DNA of 64,000 nt from Leptospira kemamanensis. Lineage in GTDB: Bacteria > Spirochaetota > Leptospiria > Leptospirales > Leptospiraceae. The notes beneath the pieces are model-generated. The model did not search any database. It was not told the DNA's origin and was given only the letters and a program-made list of their open reading frames with translations. Made by a program: the position numbers and the translations under genes. Shown here piece after piece: positions 49,827 through 59,558 of this stretch (the first letter of the stretch is position 1; every line of letters starts with the position of its first letter). The stretch covers positions 1 through 64,000 of the forward strand of contig NZ_RQGG01000010.1 of the NCBI RefSeq assembly GCF_004769665.1. Reading direction: 5' to 3'.

Positions 49827-52292
49827 GTGAATTCTAAAAATCCAAATTACCCAGTCCTTTCCGCCTTACAGGAAATAGTCGAATCAATTCAAAATTTTCC
49901 CATTACGATCTTAGATGCACCACCAGGATCGGGAAAAACCACTGCCTTACCTATGGAGTTATTCAAAAAGGGAGTGAGTGTCGGCAAAAAAATTTGTATC
50001 TTAGAACCTCGCCGAATCGCTGCCAAAAATGCAGCCAAACGGATCAGCCAATCCATAGGAGAAGATTTGGGCCAAACAGTTGGGTATAGGGTTCGGTTTG
50101 ACTCCAAAACGAGTGCGAATACAAAAATTGAATTTGTAACTGATGGAATTTTAACCAAATATCTTCTTTCGGATCCCGAACTTTCGGACATAGGGCTTTT
50201 GGTATTTGATGAATTTCACGAACGTAGATTGGAATCTGACCTTTGTTTTGCCCTCGCGAAAAAAACCCAAGAAATCTTTCGTAAGGATTTAAAGATCCTT
50301 GTCATGTCTGCAACGTTAGAAGGGCAAAATTTTTCTAAATTGGGAATTGAAAATCCACCCATCCAAGTTTCCACAGAAACACATCCTTTGGAAATTTTTT
50401 ATATGGGTGAGTCCAATAAAAATGCCCAAACAAGACTCCTTGACCTCATTCCGAAGGCAGTGGAACAAACGTCAGGCGATATTCTTGTATTTTTATCTGG
50501 GAAAAAAGAAATTTTAGATCTCAAATATGTACTGAGTTCAAATCCCATTTGCCAAAACCAAACTTCCGTTTACCCATTATTTGGTGATATGAGTTTACAA
50601 GAGCAAGAAAAGGTTTTCCTCCCCGAAACGATGGGAAAAAAGAAAATCATTCTCGCAACGAATTTAGCTGAATCTTCAGTCACCATCCCTGGTGTTCGTG
50701 TGGTCTTTGATACAGGTTTTTTCAAACACTCCGTATTTGATCCAGACTCCGGAATCCAACACCTAGTAAAAGATCGTATCAGTTTGAGTAGTGCCAAACA
50801 ACGAGCAGGTCGTGCGGCAAGGGAAGGAAAAGGATATGTATACAGACTTTGGTCGAAAGAAGAAGAATCTAGTTTTTATGATCGCACCAAACCAGAAATT
50901 TTAGAAGGAGATTTGGATCGTTTGGTTTTGGAAGTCAAATCATTTGGGGAAGAACTCCATTCCCTTCCTTTCCTCGATCCACCAAACAAAGGTTCACTGA
51001 TCTTATCCATGGAACGTTTGAAACGCTTAGGTTGTTTGGATGGAAGTGGCAATCTAACCCAACTTGGTAAAGAGGCTTTGTCCTACCCCCTACCCATTCG
51101 ATTAGGAAGGATCGTTGCGAGTTTGCCTAAGTCAATGGAGAACATTCTCAAAGACATTGTTCTCATTGTAGGAAAAGAATCCTCAGGCAAAGAGGCAAAA
51201 GATTTTATGCAAACAGGCCAAACACTTACATTCACAAACGAACTCAAGTTAGTGTATGAGCAAATTTTCGCCATTTTTAAAGGGAAAAATGAGAGTTCTC
51301 CTTCCAAAAGGAACCGGTCTCGAGAGTTTTATTTTTGCCAAGGATACCCAGATCGAATCGCCAAACGTAAATCCAAGGAAGGAAAAGACTACAAACTTTC
51401 CAATGGCAAAATCGGAGTTTTAGAAACGAATTTACTGGATATTCCAGAATACCTAATCGCTTTAGATACCATTTCCTTTGGACAAACGCTCTACATCACA
51501 CATTACCTTCCTATTTCATTAGATATCATCGAAGAAAGCCTTCCCGATCAAATCGAAACCAAAGAAAGTCCCGAAATTCGAACCAACCAAAAGGAAGAAT
51601 CCTATTTACTTGTGTCAGAAGAACGAAGATTAGGTGAGATGGTATTAGAATCAAAAGAACTTTTGAAACCAAATCCAATTGCTCTCCAAAATGCATTGGA
51701 GGCTTATTTGTTCAGTTTAGATTGGGAAACCGAATGGAGAAAAAATGAGGAACTCATGCGGTATTACCACCGAGTGCGTTTTTTGGTAGAACACCAAGTT
51801 TTGGATGCAAAGATATCATTTGAAGAATTAAAACAAACAGCCAAAGAATGGCTTTTCCCCTTCCTAGGTTGGGAAACACAAAAATTTTCTTTGGATCGGA
51901 TCCCCTATTTCGAAGCCTTTAAAGCATATCTAGGTTATGAAACAGAATCCATTTTGAATAAAGAAGCACCTACTTCCCTACAAGTTCCATCTGGTTCTAG
52001 AATTTCCATCCAGTATTCAGGAAAGGAACCCGAGTTACATGTCAAATTACAAGAGTTATTCGGTCTAAAACAACTCCCAAGTTTGGCAAAGGGCAAGGTC
52101 AAAATTTTGATCCATTTATTATCACCAGCAAGAAGGCCAGTACAAATTACAAAAGACTTAGAGAGTTTTTGGAACCAAGGTTACCATGAAGTGAAAAAGG
52201 AATTAAAAGGAAGGTATCCAAAACACCCTTGGCCAGACAAACCTTGGGAAGCTGTTCCCACCAAACATTTGAATCACAACAAACGTTCGTAA
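49827..52292 (+). CDS. hrpB: ATP-dependent helicase HrpB
   Basis: An 821-residue DEAH-group RNA helicase. Motifs: I APPGSGKTTALP (32-43), Ia LEPRRIAAKNAA, II DEFH (128-131, the HrpB variant of DEAH), III SATLEG, V ATNLAESSVTIPGVRVVFDTG and VI QRAGRAAREGKGYVYRLW. A helicase-associated domain and the HrpB-specific C-terminus (about 690-800) follow, with RRPVQITKDLESFW and RYPKHPWPDKPW. Starts with GTG at 49827. Its 3' end overlaps the convergent STAS gene by 19 bases. Confidence 0.95.
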   Translation: MNSKNPNYPVLSALQEIVESIQNFPITILDAPPGSGKTTALPMELFKKGVSVGKKICILEPRRIAAKNAAKRISQSIGEDLGQTVGYRVRFDSKTSANTKIEFVTDGILTKYLLSDPELSDIGLLVFDEFHERRLESDLCFALAKKTQEIFRKDLKILVMSATLEGQNFSKLGIENPPIQVSTETHPLEIFYMGESNKNAQTRLLDLIPKAVEQTSGDILVFLSGKKEILDLKYVLSSNPICQNQTSVYPLFGDMSLQEQEKVFLPETMGKKKIILATNLAESSVTIPGVRVVFDTGFFKHSVFDPDSGIQHLVKDRISLSSAKQRAGRAAREGKGYVYRLWSKEEESSFYDRTKPEILEGDLDRLVLEVKSFGEELHSLPFLDPPNKGSLILSMERLKRLGCLDGSGNLTQLGKEALSYPLPIRLGRIVASLPKSMENILKDIVLIVGKESSGKEAKDFMQTGQTLTFTNELKLVYEQIFAIFKGKNESSPSKRNRSREFYFCQGYPDRIAKRKSKEGKDYKLSNGKIGVLETNLLDIPEYLIALDTISFGQTLYITHYLPISLDIIEESLPDQIETKESPEIRTNQKEESYLLVSEERRLGEMVLESKELLKPNPIALQNALEAYLFSLDWETEWRKNEELMRYYHRVRFLVEHQVLDAKISFEELKQTAKEWLFPFLGWETQKFSLDRIPYFEAFKAYLGYETESILNKEAPTSLQVPSGSRISIQYSGKEPELHVKLQELFGLKQLPSLAKGKVKILIHLLSPARRPVQITKDLESFWNQGYHEVKKELKGRYPKHPWPDKPWEAVPTKHLNHNKRS

Positions 52293-52756
52293 GTGGAAAC
52301 CCAACCTTTTTGGTTCACAAAGAATTTAGCCTGGCAATTCGGGCAAAGATGATCTCCCATTTGTTTGAATCGGAGTTTGGTTTGGCATTCTGGACAATGG
52401 ATGGTTTTGCCCTCTTTCGAATTTGGGTTAAGTTCATTGGCTGGCGTTTCGCCGATGTAAAATGATTCTAAGTAATGGATACATTCTGCTTCCTCTTTGA
52501 AAAAAGAAAGGATTTGTGGATCCATACCTGGAATTTCAGTTTGCAATCCAAATCCTGCCAGTTTGGAACCTGTCTCCTTACACCTGACAGCCATTTTTTT
52601 GAGAAATTCAAAGCCCACTTCCGTGACCTCAGTCACCTCGCTAAAATCAAGGCAAAAAAGAGCAGGCGAAAGGGTTTCTTCCTTTAGTTTTAAATAAAGT
52701 TCCGAGCCTATTTCGGCGGAAAATATCCCCGCTAAGCGGAAAAGAAGTGATTTCAA
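52274..52756 (-). CDS. STAS-like domain protein with C-terminal zinc ribbon
   Basis: A 160-residue protein. The first 100 residues resemble a STAS domain (ALFCLDFSEVTEVTEVGFEFLKKM with an anti-sigma-antagonist-like D-x-S-x-V pattern). The C-terminal part has a Cys4 zinc ribbon: HCPECQTKLRF and HLCPNCQAKFFV. There is no ATG near the N-terminus; TTG at 52756 with GAGGA 9 bases upstream is the likely start. A STAS domain linked to a zinc ribbon is unusual. It could be the target of a PP2C phosphatase such as those at 10976 or 31368 (inference). Confidence 0.7.
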   Translation of the reverse strand: MKSLLFRLAGIFSAEIGSELYLKLKEETLSPALFCLDFSEVTEVTEVGFEFLKKMAVRCKETGSKLAGFGLQTEIPGMDPQILSFFKEEAECIHYLESFYIGETPANELNPNSKEGKTIHCPECQTKLRFKQMGDHLCPNCQAKFFVNQKGWVSTYERLL

Positions 52757-52839
52757 ACAGGTTTTTCCTCTTTTCTATTCTTCGGAACAGATTCTGTATT
52801 TACAAGGAATTTTGTTCCAAATACCTTTATTTATCAGAT

Positions 52840-54723
52840 ATGAAATCGATTCCAAGAAGATACTGGGTTTTTCCTGTCGACATCCTCTTTATGTTTTTGT
52901 CCTATTTTCTCGCACACCTTGTGCGTTTCGAAAACATAAGCTTCTTAGAAAATTATCCCGATTTTTGGATTTGCGCCACCATCGTTGTGGTCACTCGTAG
53001 TGTTGTCTTTCTGTTTTCAGGAATTTATCGTTCCTTATGGTCTTATGCTTCTTTACACGATCTTTTAGCCATCATCAAAGCAACCATCCTTTCTTCTCTT
53101 GTCTCAACACTAGCACTGCTTTTTTACAATCGATTTTACCAACTCTCTCGGATGGTTCCGATCCTTGATACTCTCATCTTACTCGGATTTTTATGCCTCC
53201 GCAGTTTGAGTTGGAGAATGATCCGTGAACAAATTTTCAGTTCAGACAAAATTCGAAAAGGAACTCCCATCTTACTTGTTGGAGCGGGCAAATTAGGAAG
53301 TTCTTTCTTAACAGAAATTAGGCGAAATATTGACCTAGATTATCTTCCAGTTGGATTTTTAGATGATAACATCTCTAAAAAAGGTGGTTACATCCAAGGT
53401 GTTCCCATCCTCGGTTCCACGGATGACATAGGAAAAGTTTTGGTTCGGTATGGAATCAAAAAAGTAATCATGACCGTTCCCCAACCCGATGGGCGTGTTG
53501 TGAGCAAACTCATGAAAGAATGTGATGGCGCTGGTGTTGAGTTTAAAATCTTACCAACGTTTGGCGAATATCTCGCAGGGAAACCAAACATCACTCAACT
53601 TCGGGAAGTACAAGTGGAAGACTTACTCGGGCGACCCACGGTGAATTTGGAAATTGAATCCATTCGTTCTTATTTAGAGAAAAAAGTCATTTTAGTCACA
53701 GGGGCTGGTGGTTCCATTGGATCTGAAATTTGCCGCCAAGTGGCAATTTTTAAACCTAGTGTTCTTGTCATTTTAGATGCCGCCGAAACTCCGTTATACG
53801 AAATCGATTATGAACTGAGGAAAAACTTTTCTGAATTTAATATTGATATCCGGCCAGTTGTCGCAGACGTAAAAAATTTATCTAGGATTTCTGCCGTTTT
53901 TGAAGAACACAGACCTTCTGTAGTTTTCCACTCTGCCGCTTACAAACACGTTCCGATGATGGAAATCAATCCTTCGGAAGCAATCCTCAATAACGTCATG
54001 GGTACAAAAAACGTGGCTGATGTTTGCCGACTCATTGGTGTGGAACGTTTTGTATTAATCTCTACAGACAAAGCTGTAAACCCAGTCAATGTGATGGGCG
54101 CCTCAAAACGTGCCGCAGAAATTTACTTACAACATATCTCCCAAAATTCTCGCACAAAATTCATTACCGTTCGATTTGGAAACGTACTTGGTTCCAATGG
54201 AAGTGTGATTCCAAGATTTCGGGAACAAATCAAACGTGGTGGCCCAGTGACTGTCTCCCACCCCGAGGTCATTCGTTATTTTATGACGATCCCAGAAGCC
54301 ACACAACTTGTGTTACAAGCGGGTAGTATGGGCGAACATGGAGAAATCTTTTTACTCGATATGGGCGAACCAGTAAAAATCCTCTCCCTCGCAGAAGAGA
54401 TGATTCGTTTATCAGGTTACACTCCTTACAAAGACATCAATATTGAGTTTTCTGGATTACGCCCAGGCGAAAAATTGTACGAAGAACTCCTGTTAAATGA
54501 AGAAGGAATTAAAAAAACTCATCATCCAAAAATTCGGATCGCTGCTCCTCTTGATCATTACAATTTATTACTTTTCCAAAACAAATTGAATCGATTGTTT
54601 TCTTTGGCAAAAGCCAACAAAAGCAGAGAAATTTTTGCAGCATTAAAAGACATCATACCAGAATATAAAATTCACGATGAATACATCGAATGGGAAACAT
54701 CACTCGGTAAAAGGAATTTATGA
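52840..54723 (+). CDS. Membrane-bound nucleotide-sugar dehydratase/epimerase (CapD/WbpM/PglF-like)
   Basis: A 627-residue protein with four membrane helices (about 9-120), a CoA-binding-like domain (PILLVGAGKLGSSFL, about 148) and an SDR domain with TGAGGSIGSEICRQ (about 285) and LISTDKAVNPVNVMGASKRAAE. Family knowledge: in this group the SDR Tyr is replaced by Met (VMGASK), as here, and members convert UDP-GlcNAc to a 4-keto-6-deoxy sugar for surface glycans. Start at MKSIPRRYW (52840). Overlaps the SspB-like gene by 4 bases. Confidence 0.9.
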   Translation: MKSIPRRYWVFPVDILFMFLSYFLAHLVRFENISFLENYPDFWICATIVVVTRSVVFLFSGIYRSLWSYASLHDLLAIIKATILSSLVSTLALLFYNRFYQLSRMVPILDTLILLGFLCLRSLSWRMIREQIFSSDKIRKGTPILLVGAGKLGSSFLTEIRRNIDLDYLPVGFLDDNISKKGGYIQGVPILGSTDDIGKVLVRYGIKKVIMTVPQPDGRVVSKLMKECDGAGVEFKILPTFGEYLAGKPNITQLREVQVEDLLGRPTVNLEIESIRSYLEKKVILVTGAGGSIGSEICRQVAIFKPSVLVILDAAETPLYEIDYELRKNFSEFNIDIRPVVADVKNLSRISAVFEEHRPSVVFHSAAYKHVPMMEINPSEAILNNVMGTKNVADVCRLIGVERFVLISTDKAVNPVNVMGASKRAAEIYLQHISQNSRTKFITVRFGNVLGSNGSVIPRFREQIKRGGPVTVSHPEVIRYFMTIPEATQLVLQAGSMGEHGEIFLLDMGEPVKILSLAEEMIRLSGYTPYKDINIEFSGLRPGEKLYEELLLNEEGIKKTHHPKIRIAAPLDHYNLLLFQNKLNRLFSLAKANKSREIFAALKDIIPEYKIHDEYIEWETSLGKRNL

Positions 54724-55178
54724 GCCAAAACCTCACGCAGGAAGAAATCACAACATTACGTGAGTTCAAACGAGATTTATTTAATTTGTATTGGGAACGA
54801 TTTGGTATTTTTTACATCCATGTCATGCCACACCCCAAATTAGAAATTGGAAAACGAGGCCTACTGAATGCAGAAAAAGAATCTGGCATCGTACTTGTGT
54901 TTGGTGACAAAGCGGTAAAAGTATTAGATAGTAAACCCGATTATTTATTTGCTGAGTTACAATTTGGATCTACTTGGGAACCAACAATGATTCCTTGGGA
55001 TGCCGTTTTTCGTATCTACGATAAATTTCAAAATTCTGCGACTCAACTTCGGTTTCTACAAATCGAAACAAATATAAGCCCAGAGGAAACGCAAACAAAA
55101 CCCAAAACTCCCAAACCAGAAGTAACGGGAGATGGAAATGTCATTCGAGTTGATTTTGGAGGCAAACGAAGCGAATGA
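54720..55178 (+). CDS. SspB-like adaptor (low certainty)
   Basis: A 152-residue cytoplasmic protein. The core IVLVFGDKAVKVLDSKPDYLFAELQFG-STWEPTMIPWDAVFRIYD resembles the SspB pattern of a beta barrel with RF-G ... v-iP-x-AV-x-IY, and the end GNVIRVDFGGKRSE resembles the C-terminal ClpX-binding tail that follows a Pro/Lys-rich linker (about 120-135). If so, it tethers ssrA-tagged substrates to ClpXP. The family match is from memory. It is coupled on both sides (ATGA overlaps), between the dehydratase and the permease. Confidence 0.5.
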   Translation: MSQNLTQEEITTLREFKRDLFNLYWERFGIFYIHVMPHPKLEIGKRGLLNAEKESGIVLVFGDKAVKVLDSKPDYLFAELQFGSTWEPTMIPWDAVFRIYDKFQNSATQLRFLQIETNISPEETQTKPKTPKPEVTGDGNVIRVDFGGKRSE

Positions 55179-56791
55179 ATTTTTTTACCATCACACGTGG
55201 TGACCTAGACGGATTTTTTGGTCTTATGGTCGACAACCTGATTCAACTATTAGTTCTTTCTGCCCTTTGTATTGGTGTCTGTGGCTTTCCTTTGGCATTT
55301 ATCACCTCAGTGGTGTTACCTGGAGCTGCTGTTTCCTTACTTGTTGGGAATGTATTTTATGCCTGGCAAGCTTGGAAACTAGGACAAAGAACCAACCGAA
55401 CGGATGTCACAGCAATTCCTTATGGAATCAATACCGTATCTTTATTTGCTTTTATCTTTTTTGTGATGTTTCCCACCTACCAAGCGACAGGTGATTACAA
55501 AGAAGCTTGGAAAGCAGGACTTCTTGTTTCCTTTGCTTCCGGTTTGATTGAAGTTTTAGGATCATTCCTTGCAGCCCACATCCGTAAATACACACCAAGA
55601 GCTGCCTTACTTTCTGCTTTGGCAGGAATTGCCCTTACCTTTATCTCCATGGATTTTTTACTGAGAACTTTTGAAAGACCTCTCATTGCCTTTATCCCAC
55701 TCGGAATCATCCTTCTCCAATACTTTGGAAAGGTTCGTTTCCCTTTTGGAATCCCAGGTGGCTTTTTGTCTGTTCTTGTAGGAGTATTCTTATCCTATCT
55801 TTCTAGTTTTTGGGGAGATCCCATTTACCAGGAAGCAGGAATTCAAAATGGACTTTCTAATTTAGGTTTTTATTTCCCGCAACTTTCCCTTGGTCCTCTT
55901 TTAGAAACACTGAACTATGCCAATTTACAAGCCTACTTTTCGATCATCTTACCTATGGGCATCTTTAATGTGATTGGTTCTTTACAAAATATTGAATCCG
56001 CAGAAGCTTCTGGGGATAGTTTTGATACAAAAACATCCTTACTTGTGAATGGTATTGGAACACTTGCTGGTACACTATTTGGTTCCCCTTTCCCAACTAC
56101 CATTTACATTGGTCACCCTGGTTGGAAAGCTCTAGGGGCAAAACACAGTTATTCGATGTTATCCGGTGTGTTCATGACAGTCGTTAGTTTGTTTGGACTG
56201 ATGGGTCTTATCCAAGCTCTCATCCCTATAGAAGCAGGAATGGCGATTGTATTGTGGATAGGGATTATCATCACAAGCCAAGCATTCCAAGCGATCCCCA
56301 AACACCACTCTCCTGCTGTTGTCGTTGGTTTATTACCTGCATTTGCTGGTTGGGCAGTTCTCATCATCCAAAATGTATTTTTATATTTAGATGGAAAACT
56401 CCAAGGCATTTTACAGGAAGTAGGTGGAGCAAAAGAAATTCATTTTTCTTTGTCTGACATCCCAACTCATATGCCGTTTCTTCCCTATGCTCTTGGAGGA
56501 GTCCTCTCACTTTCCCAAGGGTTTCTCATCACTTCTATGATATGGGCGGCCATGGTCGTTTTCATTTTGGAACGAGAATGGTGGAAGGCAAGCCTATGGG
56601 CAGTGATTGCAGCAGTTTTGTCAACGGTAGGTTGGATCCACGCTTATGAATTGAAAGGGAATGCGATTTTGAATCGATTCACCGAAATTGCCAGTTGGGA
56701 TTTTCCAATCGCCTATCTTTCTCTTGCGACCTTGTTTTTACTGATTCAGTTCCTCGGTTCCAAAGAAAAAGCGGATACTTCTACCCATTAA
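55175..56791 (+). CDS. NCS2/AzgA-like permease
   Basis: A 538-residue inner-membrane protein with about 12 to 14 hydrophobic segments. GIFNVIGSLQNIESAEASGDSF (about 267-288), GTLFGSPFPTTIYIGHPGWKALGAKHSYS and QAFQAIPKHHSPAVVVGLLP fit the xanthine/uracil/adenine permease superfamily. The substrate is not assigned; the last motif has an AzgA-like flavour. Overlaps the SspB-like gene by 4 bases. Confidence 0.75.
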   Translation: MNFFTITRGDLDGFFGLMVDNLIQLLVLSALCIGVCGFPLAFITSVVLPGAAVSLLVGNVFYAWQAWKLGQRTNRTDVTAIPYGINTVSLFAFIFFVMFPTYQATGDYKEAWKAGLLVSFASGLIEVLGSFLAAHIRKYTPRAALLSALAGIALTFISMDFLLRTFERPLIAFIPLGIILLQYFGKVRFPFGIPGGFLSVLVGVFLSYLSSFWGDPIYQEAGIQNGLSNLGFYFPQLSLGPLLETLNYANLQAYFSIILPMGIFNVIGSLQNIESAEASGDSFDTKTSLLVNGIGTLAGTLFGSPFPTTIYIGHPGWKALGAKHSYSMLSGVFMTVVSLFGLMGLIQALIPIEAGMAIVLWIGIIITSQAFQAIPKHHSPAVVVGLLPAFAGWAVLIIQNVFLYLDGKLQGILQEVGGAKEIHFSLSDIPTHMPFLPYALGGVLSLSQGFLITSMIWAAMVVFILEREWWKASLWAVIAAVLSTVGWIHAYELKGNAILNRFTEIASWDFPIAYLSLATLFLLIQFLGSKEKADTSTH

Positions 56792-56806
56792 ATTGCTTGT
56801 AATCTT

Positions 56807-56836
56807 TTGCAAACAGTCTTAGAGTTTCAGTCTAAT
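56807..56836 (+). promoter_or_regulatory. Probable htpX promoter and leader hairpin
   Basis: TTGCAA (56807-56812), 18-base spacer, TCTAAT (56831-56836). The leader then contains AGGTTC-CCAAAA-GAACCT (56841-56858), a hairpin just before the AAGGAG ribosome-binding site at 56860-56865. Confidence 0.45.
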
Positions 56837-56876
56837 GTATAGGTTCCCAAAAGAACCTTAAGGAGAACAATATCCT

Positions 56877-57767
56877 ATGACTTGGATCAAACGAATCGGT
56901 TTTTTCCTGTTAACCAATATATTGATTATGACTACGATTTCCATCGTTACTACCCTCATGGGTTCGATGGGATTTAGCATCCGAGCCTTTGGTTTGGATC
57001 TAACTAGGCTCATTATTTTCTGTTTGATGTGGGGTATGGCGGGGTCTTTTATTTCCCTTTTACTCTCAAAGATGATGGCGAAATGGACGATGGGAGTCAA
57101 AATCATCGATCCGAAACAAGCCTCTTCGCATGAAATGGAAATCTATCGTCGTGTTCAATCTTTAGCACAACGAGCTCACCTTCCTATGCCTGAGGTGGGA
57201 ATTTACGAATCCCCTGAAGTGAATGCGTTTGCAACAGGACCTAGTAAATCAAGTGCCTTGGTAGCAGTTTCTACTGGCCTACTCAATCGAATGAACACAC
57301 AAGAGTTAGAAGGTGTGCTTGCTCACGAATTGTCCCACATTGCCAACGGTGATATGGTGACTCTTACCCTCATCCAAGGTGTGGTAAACTCGTTTGCAAT
57401 GTTTATCTCACGTATCATTGCTTATGTAGCGGCAAATGCGGTGAAAGAAGAGATGGCACATATTGTTCGCATTGCAGTAACCATCTTACTCGACATTGTA
57501 TTCTCGATCCTTGGTTCCATCGCTGTGGCTTATTTCTCTCGCCAAAGAGAGTTTCGAGCTGATGCTGGTGGTGCAAAACTTGCGGGAAGAGAGTCCATGA
57601 TTTCGGCCCTCGAGTCCCTCAGACAAATGGTAGAGATGCCAGAAGACCCAAGAGGCGAAGCTCTTGCATCCTTCAAAATCTCTTCTAAGAAAGGTGGATT
57701 CTTATCTCTTTTTGCCACTCACCCGGCATTAGAAGAACGAATTTTGGCCCTCAAACAAATGAGATAA
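56877..57767 (+). CDS. htpX: Membrane zinc metalloprotease HtpX
   Basis: A 296-residue inner-membrane M48 protease involved in turnover of damaged membrane proteins. Two N-terminal membrane helices (about 5-27, 43-66), the zinc motif HELSH (150-154), further helices about 165-225, the third zinc ligand Glu in QREFRADAGGAKLAG (about 222) and a C-terminal FATHPALEERILALK. Normal length. AAGGAG lies 11 bases before the ATG, in a leader with a hairpin. Confidence 0.95.
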   Translation: MTWIKRIGFFLLTNILIMTTISIVTTLMGSMGFSIRAFGLDLTRLIIFCLMWGMAGSFISLLLSKMMAKWTMGVKIIDPKQASSHEMEIYRRVQSLAQRAHLPMPEVGIYESPEVNAFATGPSKSSALVAVSTGLLNRMNTQELEGVLAHELSHIANGDMVTLTLIQGVVNSFAMFISRIIAYVAANAVKEEMAHIVRIAVTILLDIVFSILGSIAVAYFSRQREFRADAGGAKLAGRESMISALESLRQMVEMPEDPRGEALASFKISSKKGGFLSLFATHPALEERILALKQMR

Positions 57768-57797
57768 ACCATATCAGAAAACTAAGGAATGGTGAGA

Positions 57798-57824
57798 AAG
57801 GTCGGCAATTGCCGGCCTTTTTTT
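57798..57824 (+). terminator. Intrinsic terminator of htpX
   Basis: AAGGTCGGC (57798-57806), loop AATT, GCCGGCCTT (57811-57819) with one G-T wobble, continuing into seven Ts (57818-57824). The best terminator in the window. Confidence 0.92.
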
Positions 57825-57861
57825 ATTGCAAGACCCTAGTCTTCCTTGGTTTCATCCTTTT

Positions 57862-58395
57862 ATGTCCATTGTTAAATCTAAGATACGAACCATTCCTGAT
57901 TACCCGAAACCAGGGATTTTGTTTCGAGACATCACGTCCCTGCTCATCGATCCAGAAGGTTTCCAACTCACCATTGGGATGTTTGTAGAACGATACCAAA
58001 ATGCAAAATTAAATAAAATTGCTGCCATCGATGCAAGAGGGTTTATCCCAGGTGCCGCACTTGCGTTCCAATTGGGAGTGGGTTTTGTTCCCATTCGCAA
58101 AAAAGGAAAACTACCAGGAACTACCATTTCCGAATCTTATGCTTTGGAATATGGGGTTGACCATGTAGAAATTCACACGGATGCAATCGTGCCAGGTGAC
58201 AAAGTTCTCATCATGGACGATCTCATTGCTACAGGGGGAACCTTGGAAGCCTCTATCAAACTCATCCAAAACCTAAAAGGCCAAATTCATGAATGTTCTA
58301 CAATCATCAACTTACCTGATTTAGGTGGAGCAAAACGAATCAAGGATACCTACGGGATAGATGTGTATTCGATTTGCGAATTTGAAGGACACTAA
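57862..58395 (+). CDS. apt: Adenine phosphoribosyltransferase
   Basis: A 177-residue purine salvage enzyme converting adenine and PRPP to [24 protein letters not shown] at the N-terminus, [20 protein letters not shown] and the PRPP loop [16 protein letters not shown] are the family signatures. Start at MSIVKSK (57862); the frame is open back into the htpX terminator but that part is not translated. Only about 40 bases separate the terminator from the start, so the leader is short. Confidence 0.95.
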   Translation: MSIVKSKIRTIPDYPKPGILFRDITSLLIDPEGFQLTIGMFVERYQNAKLNKIAAIDARGFIPGAALAFQLGVGFVPIRKKGKLPGTTISESYALEYGVDHVEIHTDAIVPGDKVLIMDDLIATGGTLEASIKLIQNLKGQIHECSTIINLPDLGGAKRIKDTYGIDVYSICEFEGH

Positions 58396-58427
58396 AAAAA
58401 ATATCCATTCAAAACAGAAAGTTTCGA

Positions 58428-59558
58428 CTAAACGTTAGTTTTCCAATCGGAACTTTTTGTTTTATCCACTCGTATATTCACTTCGTTTCCTAAAAAATTC
58501 CATCTCACTAAAAATAGTTTTTTTAGGATGTGAATTCCCCTTCCCCCGGTTATCAGTTTACGGTCAGATTCGATGGGACTTGGAACATGACGTGGATTAA
58601 ATCCTTTTCCACTATCAATGACAAACACATCAATGAACTTTGCAGATTCAAATACGTGGACGGTGATGATATCATCTTCCCTTTTGCCACCGTGTTCTAA
58701 AGCATTATCTAAAGTTTCATCCACAAGGATTTGGAACCAAAAACTATCCATCGTATGACGCCAATTTTGTTTGTCATAAAGGAGCCAAAGTTTTTCTTTG
58801 ATGAGCCGTGAGTTGGCTCGGTTCGCTGGAATTTTCTCTTCAAAAATTTGTTTGGAACGTTCAAACAAAAAAGAAAACGGATGTGTGAGATAGTCTTTTG
58901 TAAACGAATAATGAAACAAAAAGACAATAAAACACATCAAAAACAGTAAATTCATAAATAAGAAAAAATGTAAAAAATACTTTGTTGTGAATGGAATGTT
59001 GGATGGAAAAATACAAATGATCAAAAAACTAAAACAAGTAAAAATTGCAGCGTAATAAATATATTCCATAAACTTCTGGATGGCAGGAAAATTAAATTGA
59101 AGTTTGGAAGTGATGAGATAAGAAAATATAAAAAATGTAAGAATATAATAAGTATTATAATAGTATTTGAGTAAAATTAAACTTGCTTCTGGATAAACAT
59201 CATTCAACAGCCCCAAATCAACTAACAATAACATAATGCCCATTCCGAAATCAAAAGAAGCGATAATGAGAAGTCTCGGGAAGTTTCGAAAAAAAGTAGG
59301 AAAATGTAATCCAAAAAATATCAATACAAAGGAAAAGAAAACCAAGTAGGTTGAAATGATATGAGGATGGTCTAGAATTTGATTTTTTAAGAACAAAGTA
59401 TCAATGATGATTGTGAAATCACCGATACAGAAAAAACCAGCAAGGACTGAAAAACTTGTTTTCATTCCCGTGCGAGGGTTCTTTCTAAAGGAAACGATGC
59501 CCGTAATCAACGAAAAAAAGGCAACTGATCCGAATAAAATGGATTCTAAAAAACTCAT
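58428..59558 (-). CDS. 7TM protein with RsbW-like ATPase domain
   Basis: A 376-residue protein: seven membrane helices over about 1-225, a short linker, then a HATPase_c-type domain (about 260-370) with DETLDNALEHGGKRE (N box), DSGKGFNPRH (G1) and GGRGIHILKKLF (G2). There is no HisKA domain or phosphorylatable His, so it resembles an anti-sigma kinase such as RsbW tied to a membrane receptor, rather than a two-component kinase. The start at 59558 is chosen because the first helix begins there. Its start codon overlaps that of the divergent protease gene (CATG). Confidence 0.8.
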   Translation of the reverse strand: MSFLESILFGSVAFFSLITGIVSFRKNPRTGMKTSFSVLAGFFCIGDFTIIIDTLFLKNQILDHPHIISTYLVFFSFVLIFFGLHFPTFFRNFPRLLIIASFDFGMGIMLLLVDLGLLNDVYPEASLILLKYYYNTYYILTFFIFSYLITSKLQFNFPAIQKFMEYIYYAAIFTCFSFLIICIFPSNIPFTTKYFLHFFLFMNLLFLMCFIVFLFHYSFTKDYLTHPFSFLFERSKQIFEEKIPANRANSRLIKEKLWLLYDKQNWRHTMDSFWFQILVDETLDNALEHGGKREDDIITVHVFESAKFIDVFVIDSGKGFNPRHVPSPIESDRKLITGGRGIHILKKLFLVRWNFLGNEVNIRVDKTKSSDWKTNV

